In this document: positions 23,794 to 34,399 of the stretch, piece after piece | Layout: each line of letters opens with the position of its first letter | Position numbering within the stretch: position 1 is the first letter of the stretch | NCBI GenBank assembly: GCA_019916065.1 | Contig: CM034244.1 | Span: 24,358,471-24,422,470, forward strand | Direction of reading: 5' to 3' | DNA: 64,000 nt | Origin: Vitellaria paradoxa | Lineage: Eukaryota; Streptophyta; Magnoliopsida; Ericales; Sapotaceae | Position numbers and translations under genes: made by a program | Notes under the pieces: generated by a model | Databases searched by the model: none | What the model saw: the letters and a program-made list of their open reading frames with translations, nothing else | What the model was told of the DNA's origin: nothing

Positions 23794-25373
23794 TGTTGGC
23801 CCAAGGTTTATAAAGTTAGTTTTATAATTGATTTTGATGATAACAAATATTGAATTAAATTTTCACAATTAATTTTCAAAGACATTGTATGAAATGTAAC
23901 AATTCATTTGATAGAATCAAGATAATAGAGTTGGAAGAGATTGACATTATTTTTTAGATATTTTCACATAATTTGGATGAAGGAATAAATGAATTTAAAG
24001 TTGAGAGTAATAGAAATCAAAGTAAGATGAAGATTTGAACTAAGGTTAACTTGGACAAACAGAGAAATCAGACACATGTTAGTATATAGATGATATCTTA
24101 AGATCCAACGGTTCAATTTTCATGAAATTTTAATATAAAACTAGACTTCCATATCTACAACTTTACCAAAAGGCAATTTTTGTGGATCTGAAGTTAAGAT
24201 ATCAAAATGTGAGTTGGAATATTAGTCATTACAGAAAAGATCTTAATTCTGAATTCTGGAGCTAGTCTTAGTTTTTGAGACATAACTCATACTCTACTGC
24301 TTTAAAAATTCTGATTTTTGGTGTGTGAAAAGAAGACTCACAAAGCTACAACTTTTGTAGTTTTCGTTTCTTCTAATTCTAAAAGTATCATAGTGAAACA
24401 GAAGCTTGAACTGGAAACACATATTCAGAATGTCAGAAAAAGCAACCCGACGCGGGTCTTGGTTCAGAAGCCATATCTGACTATCTGACCGTTGGATGGA
24501 GCTCAAATTTTGACATGTGATAGCTGACTTATATATCTACAAAGTCTTCACTCTGAGGCAATGTCAGATTTGAACGTTACGAGGATGAAAAATGGTCACA
24601 AATATACCTCAGAAAATCTGAATCTGAAAGACAGCATTGGAAGCAAGGAACTTCAATTTCTTTCAAGGGCAAAAATGTATTTTCACTTAGTAACGGCCAT
24701 TTGGATATTTTCATCTATAAATAGAGTCTCAAACTCAGATTCAAGAGAAGAAAAAGAGCAAGAAAAAAGTGCTTACAAAGAGATACAAGGAATTCAATAA
24801 CTTTGCAAACATAGAGTGATTTCTTCTCACACTTGTGCTTCACCTTTCATATTCAACTTATGAGAGTTTTTTTTTATTTGATTGAGTTTTAAACTCATCA
24901 TTGTTGTTGTAAGAAAGGTAAATTTAAAACCCTTTTAATTTGTGAGATTTAGGTGAGCTCTTGTTGGTTTTGGTTCAAGTGTTAGAACCAAAACAATAGA
25001 CTTTCTTTGAGAGAGAGTTGTGTGAGTGATTTGGGGATAAAATCACTTGGATAAGGTTTCTAGCACCTTGAGAAGCTAGTGTGTAATAATCTCTTCAAAG
25101 AATAGTGGAGAAATCTCAAGGAAGGCCTTGGGGGAGTGGACGTAGGCAACATTGAAACCGAACCACTATAAATCAATTATGTTTGCATCTCTTCCATTCT
25201 CTTTATATTTATTGCAAACACTAGCACTCACTCTTCATTCACAAATATTGAATAATTTTTTTTGGTGCATTTCATATTCATCTTGACATATTTGTTTTAG
25301 GGTTAAAATTTTCATTTGCAAAATTTTTAAGCAACCCTATTCACCCCCTCTAGTGTTGCTATTTGGTACAACA
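23794..25373 (+). mobile_element. Solo LTR (1580 bp) with perfect 5-bp target duplication
   Basis: It starts TGTTGGCCCAAGG and ends GGTACAACA, so the ends are the inverted pair TGTTG/CAACA. It is flanked on both sides by ACATT (23789-23793 and 25374-25378). The 3' end CACCCCCTCTAGTGTTGC and the 5' TTTTGATGATAACAAA resemble LTRs of plant copia elements of the Sireviral/Maximus type. A TATA box lies at 24716, which suggests plus orientation. It interrupts the PIF/Harbinger transposase. Confidence 0.92.
24716..24724 (+). promoter_or_regulatory. TATA box in the solo LTR
   Basis: TATAAATAG, a canonical plant TATA box, about 920 bp into the LTR, preceded by ATTTTCATC. It probably marks the U3/R border and could still fire as a stray promoter. 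Confidence 0.6.
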
Positions 25374-26760
25374 ACATTTTCATCGGTGTTGTCTTCTTCT
25401 AAGTCATCGAGGTCCGTAGGCTCAGTGCTGCATTGGCCAGAAGCTGAGTTCGAATAGCTGGCGGTGGAGACGTTCATTTGTTTTTTTAAAGTAATTAGAG
25501 GCGTTCATTGATGCATCAAGGATTTCTTGATCAGTGTCATGGTGGATGTGGATGAAATTGTGGAGTGTTATAGTACGACTCACTAGTGTAACTTAATCAT
25601 CAAAGACATAGGGGGCATATTGTGCAAGATTGCCCACTAGGCCTTCTATATGCCAAACGCTCATTTGATCACACTAGGTAGTGATGAGTGGATTTGGTTA
25701 AATCTCTTAATAGCATTTCTGGGTTCAGCTCCATGTCTGAATTGTTGCAAGTGCATCTGTTCTCCCTTGTAAGGTGTGAGATATCCCCGTTAGTTTTTGT
25801 ATCTTGCATCAACTGGTAAATATTTATCTTCAAACCACATAAAAAAGGGATAAAATGTCAATGAAGTTTTAGTTAACTTGGGTATAATGGAAAACAATTA
25901 CGTGGCGTGTATTGGGTGCGGGAATTTTTTGGCGGGGTCGTTTACAATGGTCTTGATCACCCAACCGTCGTGCACACTCCCCTCCCATCTTTATGACATA
26001 AACATAAAGCGCGCTGCTTAAAGTCACAGAAGGTAAAAATGTTTTGTGTGAATATACCCTTCTGGCTGTAATAAGCGTACGACTTATCACACATGCAACA
26101 TGTGTGCTGTCAAATGCCCTAATAGCATCCTGTACTTCAAACAAAGCATGGGTGATATCATACTTTCCACAGTACCAGATTGTTCCAAACTCATTAAAAT
26201 GTTGCTCTTTATTACCTTCAACTATCGGTATTTTGGATTGTCGTGGATTTTACTTGGCACTTGATTTTGGTCAGGGTAAGGTTGTAAGTAATCATAAACG
26301 AGGAGCTTCAATGCATCAAACACTAAGTAGAAGTGTTGGGAGATTATTTCTCCCAAGTGTTGGAACCTCTACTAAAGTTGTCTGTTTGACATCCTTAAAG
26401 CAATTCCGGTCAAGAACATTGTGACATTCTCCTCAAGAGTTACCGCACTAGTTGGGGAAAGAGACAGTTCATATTTTGTAGTAAGCTCCTCGTATAGCTT
26501 AAGGAAAACGTACTTATTTACTTGACGCATATTGTATAGTCGTTTAAGATGGCCCTCGAGGAGTTCTTATACCCAGGCCCTGCCTAAAAGAGGCGATGTG
26601 TGGCACGGTTGTTTAAACGGCCTATTGTAGAAATAAATGAACACACGTACAACAGAGAGCAGAATCAAATCTTGTTCACTATCTTAGCGTTGAGCAGCTG
26701 ATTCGATGACATAATCTTTTACACGACCATTCACATTGTAACCTGTGTTCATGCTTACAA
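25374..26760 (-). pseudogene. PIF/Harbinger DDE transposase (HARBI1-like), decayed
   Basis: On the minus strand, from right to left: LYNMRQVNKYVFLKLYEELT with SAVTLEENVTMFLTGIALR (the helix-turn-helix domain), a P.NQVP.KIHDNPKYR-like block, then IRAFDSTHVA (first catalytic Asp, normally A.DGTH), then RWEGSVHDGWV in another frame (second Asp, normally GWEGSAHD), KYLPVDARY (normally KYYLVDAGY), and the LHNFIH-type segment near 25550. The order is that of the Harbinger nuclease that cuts and joins the transposon ends. Several frameshifts and stops inactivate it. A solo LTR separates its C-terminus. Confidence 0.85.
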
Positions 26761-27200
26761 CCTATGATCAACATAAGCAAAAAGAAAACATATAAACGAT
26801 ACGGATAACCAACCAATACGCTATATCACAGCTTCACACAGGTATGAGCAAAATGTATGATCTTTAGAAATTGAACATAACATATGGCTATAACAAATAT
26901 AAACACATACTCATCGTTTAAATGCTAATAATAGGTTTGGACATGAAAATTGCATAACATTGTTCAATTCATAAAAGTGGGAATAAGTGGTCTAAGGGCA
27001 GCATGAAAGTTGTTCATAATACAAAAGGTAGGAAATAAACTAAATTAATAAATTAGTAGGAGGGGTGGGGGTGGGGGAAAATAATCATGATCTGGAGTGA
27101 AATTGGGGTAATAAGGGGTAGCATGTTGTTAGAAGGGGCTTGTGGCGAGGTTGGTATGGGACTCGGGAATGGTGGCATGACGGCCTTCATTTGTTGATAG
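26761..27200. other. Spacer between the two Harbinger ORFs
   Basis: AT-rich sequence with a G-rich patch at 27060-27080 and no convincing coding content. In PIF/Harbinger elements the transposase and Myb-like genes are separate, so a spacer is expected. Confidence 0.5.
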
Positions 27201-27234
27201 TGTAGTCATGTAACGCACGTTTGATCATCAGGCA

Positions 27235-28260
27235 TTACCATGAACAACTCCCAATTAATTGTATCTTTGAGTAAGTTTGTGGTCCACATGAAATTGGGGT
27301 TTGGGCCATGGTAAACCCTGAGAGTGTAGCGAGCTTTGCAATACATCGGTCCATGTTACAACTGGGAGAATTGTGGATGAGGTGCAGTGACTTATCACTA
27401 AGGTAGTTGGTGTCTACCATGCGCTCAAGTGTGTTGTTCATTCAACTAGTTTAGAATGCTTGTCGGTGATTGTTAATAGACTTATCAACCGTAAAGTCAT
27501 CATCGCCGTGGCGCCTCTTAGCACGTCAAGAACTGCGTCCGTCACTGTTAAAGGGGGCCAGCGAGCTCGTTTAAATCTAGGGGGTGGGACTAGAGGCTCG
27601 ATGCTTGGATTGTTGAGTAACTGATGGGGTGGAGGGTCCATCAGAAGAGGTCTAGTGTCTTTCTCCAATACGATGGCACCATGAAACACTCGCTCCATAA
27701 GGTCCTCATAATTCAGACCATTCTCTTGAAATTTTAGTATCGCTGAATTATCCTGCACACAAGTAGGTAATGAATATTTAGCAAGTATCGCCAATGAAAT
27801 CCAATTGAATGAAAACGTTAAACTTTATTGAAATTTATTAATGCACAACGAATATTAAAAAAAATAGTTACTGCTGCCATTTGTTGCCACCAATGCTCCA
27901 GCTCATTGATGGTGCCTTGCGTAGCATCCAGCCAACTCTCATGATTCTTGACTTGGGGGATTTTAAGGTTATCCACGTCTTCTCTCCTTCTGTAATTTTT
28001 CAATATAGCTTTTAATTTGACTCATGGCTAGGCATTTCCCAATCTCTCGATTGAAATCTTGCGTTATCTTGGCATACCCGGGCCCGAACAAATGGCATCC
28101 TCTCCAATGTTCACTCTCTAAATGTGCGGCTATCAGACTCAGTAACAACCTCTCCTCTCGGAAATCCCAGGTGGCATTGGCTCAGCGAGATTGTGAGAAT
28201 GCTCGATAATCGAACTTTGGCACAACCGTGTGTACTCGTCGGTGTTGAACCAATCCATAC
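27235..28260 (-). pseudogene. Myb/SANT-like ORF2 of the PIF/Harbinger element, decayed
   Basis: Minus-strand fragments from right to left: SSIIEHSHNLAEPMPPG (near 28180), KNYRRREDVDNLKIPQ with a Trp-rich tail ELEHWWQQMAA (27818-28003), and LKFQENGLNYEDLMERVF followed by a Pro-rich stretch with PPPRFKRARWPPL (27438-27794). PIF/Harbinger elements encode a second, Myb-like DNA-binding protein that assists transposition, and the position next to the transposase on the same strand fits. The Trp spacing is only loosely SANT-like, so the domain call is inferred from context. Frames are broken. Confidence 0.55.
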
Positions 28261-28429
28261 TAACAGAAGATATAACATTTGTCAAAACAACCCAACCGTA
28301 ATGTTAAAAAAATATCAACAAATTTTAAAACATTTTAGTGAAATGGTATCGAGGTGGATAGGAGTGCGTTTGTATTCAATCTTCATGAAAATTTTTAATT
28401 TGCATCAAAGTCAAAATTAACCGAATATT

Positions 28430-29700
28430 TACTAATTTATTTTATTCTTAGTTTGTTGTAGTTAATGTATTGATTTTTAATATTTCCTCTTGTATTGTCA
28501 AAATAATAAATATATTGAATTTACAAAATATAAATTTTTGCTATTATCCATTTCAATTTTTTTTTCCGCAGCTATAATTACAAACATATATTTCTACATA
28601 GCTAAGGATTAAATTACTCGTGTGATGAATTTGATAATAGTTTAACAATTATTAAATTTGAAATCATAGACCGTGTTTGGTTTATTTCATAAAATTTGTA
28701 ATAGGATAACATGACCAACTTGTTTTGATATGATCAGAAGTTACCCGAGTCGTAAATATATATAATATATATTTATAGACAATACTTTATTAACCATGTC
28801 AAATGGTTGCTCTATTTTGATTTCATTCCTAAATATTATTTTTCCAATTTGATATATGTTTACAAAAGCGTTTTTAAATGGAATGATAATGCCAAGTAAA
28901 GATGTGATCGTTTGAACAAGACAAGGGAATGGATTCTTACTTCACACATTCTAAACTAAGATCCAAGAGGAGATCTGCTAAAAAAAGTAGGGTCTTTGGA
29001 TCAGTGGACTAAGCACACGTAAAATGAATCTAGTTTTGTATTTGACAGGAATTGTAAGGAAAAATAACTAAACAACACGTTTTGTGGAAAACCCACAATG
29101 CCTCAAATATCAACAGGGATGAGTAGATACATACCTATATAACGGTGTCAAACGGCGAGGAAAAGGAGTAGACAATGAGGTTTGTCGAGAACGAAGGTTG
29201 TAGCGTCGCTGGGAAGAGAGATATCTCTAAAAATTGCGCTTGTATTTGCTTGATCAAAGCCAGTACATGTGTTTCATTTCTTCCATTGTAACAAGAACAC
29301 AACCCCTTAGGGCTTCCGTTGAAATCGACTCTCTCCGTATGAATTGGAGCAGCAATCTGGCAAAGACTAATATTTAAAACACGGTTGTTTGGATCGATAT
29401 AGGTATTGGATTGTTAATTTCTCTAACAACTGAATTGAATTTTGCATTTAATCAAAGCTGGGATTGAGATTTCTAGTGTTCTTTTCAAATCCGTTGGAAT
29501 GAATTGCTATCTATTAGTTCGAATATTTTCGTAATACCTAAGATCTCTTGTCGCTAAGTATGCGACTGGTTTCCACTTTACTATCAGAAGTCAGTCCAAC
29601 GTTTCTATTTAGCCACTTCAAACGGAACTTTTAGTAAATTTTAGTTAATCTTTTAAATGTCAAAAATATTTAACGCGTTACACTTCTTTTTATTTTTTTT
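28430..29700. other. AT-rich intergenic DNA upstream of the GCP5-like gene
   Basis: No coding region recognised. It should contain the distal promoter of the gene starting at 29848. A GC-richer patch (29130-29350) has two AACGG cores (about 29141 and 29151) but no longer conserved signal that I can name. Confidence 0.5.
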
Positions 29701-29733
29701 ATTTTTTGAGTACTTTTTGGTGTCGAAACAGGG

Positions 29734-29745
29734 CCTAACGGTTGA
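29734..29745 (+). promoter_or_regulatory. Mitosis-specific activator (MSA)-like element upstream of GCP5
   Basis: CCTAACGGTTGA matches the plant MSA consensus YCYAACGGYY over its full core. It lies 103 bp before the start codon of the gamma-tubulin complex gene. MSA sites are bound by three-repeat MYB (MYB3R) factors and drive G2/M expression, which suits a mitotic microtubule-nucleation gene. Function is inferred from the motif and position only. Confidence 0.55.
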
Positions 29746-29847
29746 AACAATCAACCTTGACCCAACGTCAGCGATTCAAAACATTGCCATCAGATCCCTC
29801 CAATTCAATTCGAAAAAAGAAGTCTGATAGATTCTTCCTACCCTCCC

Positions 29848-30012
29848 ATGGCGGTGGACACAAACTTTGCGTCGCTGTTCGAGAAACTGAAGCTGGAAGA
29901 TCCATGGCTACCGCCGAGACCTTGGGAATCGATCCCTTCAGAGAGCGGTCTCTGTCACTCCCACACTTCAACCTCTCACTTTACGCCTCTCTACGACACC
30001 CCCCTTCTCTCC
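29848..30012 (+). CDS. GCP5: GCP5 exon 1
   Basis: ATG in the context CCCATGGCG, 55 codons starting MAVDTNFASLFEKLKLEDPW. It ends at a GTAAGT donor (30013) in phase 0. It encodes the short N-terminal region with PWLPPRPWESIPSES. Confidence 0.85.
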
Positions 30013-31419
30013 GTAAGTCGGATTTTACTTGGTTCTTTCTCTTTAGTGTCAGTTCATTTGACGCAGGTCTCTGTAATGCCGCTTGAATTGACCTATCTGT
30101 TGATCTATACATACATATATGTTCGTCGAAATCCTAGAATTGTAGGGCGAAATTACTAGTAGTGTTGGGAAAGTTCTGGTTTCTATGCATTTAATTTGTG
30201 ATGCAGCAAGCCGTGATGGGAAGTGGACGGTACACCTTCCATCTACAAGCCTGTTGAAGTCTATAGAAAAAAAAACTAATGCTAGGGTTTCACAACCACT
30301 TAAAACAATAGAAATGAGAATAACCTTTTGTATTTTTTTTAGTCAAAAACTGTCTTTGAAGATTTTAGACTATTCCAAACCCTAATTGGACTCTAATGGA
30401 CAACTAATCAGAATTTTACAAAATATGACAAAAGGCAACTAAGACATAAATAAATAGTAGAAGAAAGTATAAGATTGCCCAATTAACGGCAACGAATTTT
30501 GAATTTCCTAGCAAAAGTTATTGACCATCCTAATGTTTCCAAAATTGGCAAAATTGACGATTTGACAGCCAAATGATGGAATTTGCTTGAAATCCTGCAT
30601 AGGTCACGGTGTGTCTTGATCAAAAGACCATTTTTCACTTCTCTGCCAAATTTCATGCAATTCTAAGTAGGTCTTGGGCACCACTTGGCAAAGTAAAAAA
30701 TGGAAACTTTGCCCTTTTTTGCATCCCATTTTTCTAAATACTTCAATTCTAGTTTCATTGCATCAATTTGGTACTATATTGGGACTTGGTTGTTATTTTT
30801 AACTGTGTCTGGCTTCTGATTATCAACAAAGTTATTAATTGCTGTTTGATTGTGAGATTTACTTTTATTTCATGAATTGTTTTGTTGTAAATTGGTTGAT
30901 TCAGAAACTGTTAATTTGTGGATGAGTGCAAATTAGATGATTCTTAAATCTTCCCGACATTGTGTCATAGAATTCTATTTGAAACAGAAATGACCCAATT
31001 TTAGTTTTCATAGAGGAAGCACAATTTGCAAATTTTGGTGTTAATTCATTTTTTGCATCCCAAGCACATCTAATTGTCTAATTTGTAAGAGAGATTATAT
31101 AGAAATGCCCCAATTCATTGTTTTTTTTTTTGGCAACCAAAAGATCCCTAGATGTAGTATTTGTAAGATCTAACTAGTCATGACTCTGAATGTAGCTAGT
31201 CTATATTGCTTGTTTTTGGCTTATTGCTAGTTGCCTAGTGCCATAAGGATTAACTTCCTGCACCACCATTGCACATGCCGGACAATTTCAGATGACTTTA
31301 TTTTATCCTCTCATCAATTGGGGTTTTTTATTTTTTTGTGGCTTGTTGCTATTCCATTCGTGTATATATGTTGTTTATATTCTTGTCACATTAAACCCTT
31401 TCTTTCTTTTTGCTTGCAG
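30013..31419 (+). other. GCP5 intron 1
   Basis: GT at 30013 and TTGCAG at 31414-31419. It is AT-rich and I see no transposon with clear ends in it. Confidence 0.75.
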
Positions 31420-32136
31420 GAGGCAAGTTTGGTGAGGTTAGCAATGAATGCACTACAAGGTATAGAGTCCACTCTTATAACCATTGAAAAGCTCTGTGCA
31501 GGATTCTACTGTGATCCATCTGACAGAACCTTCCATAGAATTCCCAGTTTGTGGAACCGCTCATCAAGTACACTTGCTTTGGGAGAGATTCTCAAATCCA
31601 TAGGCCACTCAGGCTGTGTAGTGTTTCTACTCCGTAAATTTGTGGATCACTTTACAAAATTCAATTTGGATAAAAGTTTGAGCTGCAGTAAAATTTTGAA
31701 TTCAGAAGCAGAGGAAAATCATAATTATCATGAGGGTGAAGGGAGAGAACAATGTCCATACAGTCTTGTTAATCAGGCATTCACTGTGGCAGTGCGAAAG
31801 ATTTTAGAAGGTTACATCTGTGCAGTGGATACACTATACTCATCAGTGAGTTTAAGACGTTCGTCAGGGACTGTTGATGTGGCTTCATGTTCTTGTTTTG
31901 GAGAAGATTGTCTCCCGGGTTCAGTGCATTCTGAGGTTACTCTATTGGAGGTTTACCTGCACACAAAGGAATTGAGAACTCAGATTGAAGCAATTGGAAA
32001 TATTTGCAATATAAATGATATAGCTCTGTGCTTCTCAGTATCATCTTTTGAAGATTTTATTGCTAAGGCTAACCTTGAGTTTCATAACTTCCCAAGAGGT
32101 GGAGCTCTGCTCACTTATTTGTATAAACAACTAAGG
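31420..32136 (+). CDS. GCP5: GCP5 exon 2
   Basis: 717 nt, phase 0 at both ends, 239 codons without a stop. It starts EASLVRLAMNALQGIESTL, continues with the FRTF-like DRTFHRIPSLWNRSSS segment and CVVFLLRKFVDHFTKFNLD, and ends GGALLTYLYKQLR before a GTCAGA donor. This is the N-terminal half of the GCP fold (GRIP1), used for lateral contacts between complex subunits. Confidence 0.88.
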
Positions 32137-32478
32137 GTCAGAAACTCAGCATTTTTCATCTTTTTTAGTCTTGTCCACTTCTTCAACTATGGTGCTTATT
32201 AACTTATTATTGTTTGTTTTCATTGCTGGACTTCACGTCAATAATCCTTTAGCATTATATATCTTACAATGTAAATCATCCTCCTGTAAAGTAGATGTTT
32301 TCTTAGATCTTCACCTTCCTTCTAGTTAGCTGAAACATATGAAAGAGTATAAACCAAGTAAACAAAATCCACAAATTTATCTTGTTGTCTTGCTTAAAGG
32401 ATATGCATATATGACAGCCAATACACTTTACTTTTCTATCTTTATAAATAAAGGAGGACAAGTACATAGTGTATGTAG

Positions 32479-32790
32479 TTTTGAGTTCTAAATCGGGGAT
32501 CCATACCTGATCTATCCGGTATGGAGCCACCTTCTTTCACCCGGCGTGAATAGAGTGGGACTTGACCAAATTCCTTGTTTTGAGTTCTAAATCGGGGATC
32601 CATACCTGATCTATAGGCCTTATAGACCATTAAGGGTCTTGAGAAAGAACGTGAGAGGTAATGGTGCTCCTAATGAGTTATCCGGTATGGAGCCACCTTC
32701 TTTCACCCGGCGTGCTAGCTCCTCGGGTTCCGAGCCCGAGGGGATAACCTCCCGTACGTTATCCAGCGACCCGGTTACCAAGCAAAGCTT
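32479..32790. repeat. GC-richer composite block with two interleaved 36-bp direct repeats in GCP5 intron 2
   Basis: Repeat A (TTTTGAGTTCTAAATCGGGG and onward) is at 32479-32514 and 32578-32613. Repeat B (TATCCGGTATGGAGCCACCT and onward) is at 32513-32548 and 32679-32714. The order is A-B-A-B with different spacing. The block continues with CTCGGGTTCCGAGCCCGAGG, a perfect inverted repeat, to about 32790. Its GC content is far above the intron around it. The origin is unknown; organelle-derived DNA is one option. Confidence 0.7.
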
Positions 32791-33019
32791 TCTTGAAGAG
32801 GCTGGGCTGGAGTGCTTTCATCAAATGATGCATGTGGTGTATGTACAAGTTTCATGATGGCGCAGTTGTACTAAATATTGCCTTGGGAAATTGTTACTAA
32901 TTTCTTTCTAGCGATTGAAATTTTATGTCATTGGAAAATTTATAGATTGCATAGAATAGAAACTGTAGATGATGTTTATAGCTTCTGCTGACCTGTGTTT
33001 TTTTTTTTTCACTTCATAG

Positions 33020-33220
33020 GTTGCTGATCCAGTCCACAGTTCCCTCCTCAAGTTTCTGTTTCTGTATTCATGTGAACCATATTGTGAATTTATTAGATCA
33101 TGGATTTACAAAGCTGAGATTAATGATCCTTATAAAGAATTTTTAGTGGAATACATTGAAAATTCACCATCTGATTCACCTGATGAATCTGTTAGTGACG
33201 TCCAGTTGGCAACTATTAGG
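33020..33220 (+). CDS. GCP5: GCP5 exon 3
   Basis: 201 nt, phase 0 to phase 0, after CTTCATAG. It codes VADPVHSSLLKFLFLYSCEP then YCEFIRSWIYKAEINDPYKE, a hallmark of GCP5/GCP6-type GRIP1 domains. It ends at a GTAATC donor. Confidence 0.9.
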
Positions 33221-33331
33221 GTAATCTTGTCACTTTACTGTAACCTTTGTATACAGCAGCTGTTTTTTCTGCAGCATACTTTTATCTCCCTTCTCAGGTT
33301 TCTCCTCACGATCTGGACATTTCTGCCTTAG

Positions 33332-33641
33332 GAGCGAGATGGAGTTGCTGTTCCCTGTTTTCTGGAAGATTTCTCTTCCTCTTTTAAGAGCTGGTCAGCA
33401 GCTTCAAGTAATAATGAAGTTACTTCAATTGTGTAGTCATGTTGGTGTTGGGAATGATATTTATGAGGATATCCTTCCCTGTTGGGGTGATTTCTCAAGT
33501 GATTATCCATCTTCTGCATCTCCCTTGAATTTTAACAAAGGAAGCATAGAAGCTCTGGTACTTGCAAGGAAAAGCCACTACAAAAGGATGTTGGAAAGGT
33601 TTGACATCATCTTGGCAAAGTTAGAAATCAGATACCAACAG
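33332..33641 (+). CDS. GCP5: GCP5 exon 4, carrying an apparent 2-bp deletion
   Basis: After the CCTTAG acceptor, phase 0 gives ERDGVAVPCFLEDFS. The family's next residues (PLLRAGQQLQVIMKL...) continue only in another frame, so two bases are missing around 33371-33380 in a TTCTCTTCCTCTTTT run. The rest is clean: a GVGNDIYEDILPCWGDFSS segment, then LARKSHYKRMLERFDIILAK, ending RYQQ at a CAG|GTATTT donor. The exon is 310 nt; adding 2 gives 104 whole codons, consistent with phase 0 on both sides. Confidence 0.85.
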
Positions 33642-33651
33642 GTATTTGCTT

Positions 33652-33836
33652 CACAAGAGTCCATTGTTCTTCAATGTCTATTGGGTTTTCTGGTTATTAT
33701 ATTGACTAATGGTAAAATATTTGGCTTTATTTGCATCACAAGAGTCCATTGTTCTTCAATGTCTATTGGTGAACAATGTCTATTGGGTTCTCTCGTTATT
33801 ATGTTGACTAACTGTAAATATTTGGCTAATATCTGA
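33652..33836. repeat. Tandem duplication at the start of GCP5 intron 4
   Basis: The block CACAAGAGTCCATTGTTCTT to about 33720 recurs from about 33738, followed by a shorter third piece (GAACAATGTCTATTGGGTTC). The copies differ by a few bases and a small insertion. Confidence 0.8.
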
Positions 33837-34399
33837 AGGCAGTTCCTTTCTACTATTGTTCGTCTTTCTATGGCAGGTTTGCTTCTTTATCAGATTGGTT
33901 TAATGGTGGGGGAAGGCCTAAAATTTTGGGATATTAGTGTCGTGCGAATTTGTATTGGAAGTGGCTTTCTTTGCAATTTTCCAGTGTGTGGAGGAGTTTT
34001 TGTGGTGGATTGAGACATCCTAGTTAGAGGGAGTCTTGAAAGATGGGAGGTTGAGGAGTTGGGCCTTCTTAGCTTTTCATTGACAGAGGAAAGTTGGTCT
34101 TCTTTTTGGTACTTTGGGGTTGTATGGGTTCAGGGATAGAAACAAGGGGATATAAGGGTAGGCTATATAAACCTTCTTGAGCCTTTGGTTTACATTTTCA
34201 AGATTAAACTGCTGGAAAAAAATTTAAAATAAAGAACATCAGCAAATAAGCAAAAAACAAAACAGTATAAGAACCCTACTTCATAAGGGCTGTTTGTGAT
34301 CCACACCCAATCTTTCTAGAGAAATTCACTCTCATCCTTAACTAAACCAAACCAAGCCTTTTCCCACTAGGTGGGGTCGGCTATATAGATTTGTCGACG

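Noticed and set aside
24561..24800. 79-residue plus-strand frame
   Set aside because: It lies within the solo LTR across its TATA box and has no conserved motif.
28671..29735. Possible Tourist-like MITE with GACCGTGTTTGG on the left and AAACAGGGCC on the right
   Set aside because: The match covers only about 10 bp with mismatches and there is no TAA/TTA target duplication at both ends. Its right end would also overlap the GCP5 promoter.
29742..30086. Alternative plus-strand frame over the first GCP5 exon
   Set aside because: The frame starting at 29848 has the better start context, joins exon 2 in phase through a GTAAGT donor and has GCP5-like residues.
31231..31419. Upstream extension of the GCP5 exon 2 frame
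   Set aside because: A clear polypyrimidine tract and TTGCAG acceptor at 31419, matched to exon 1 phase, show that this part is intronic.
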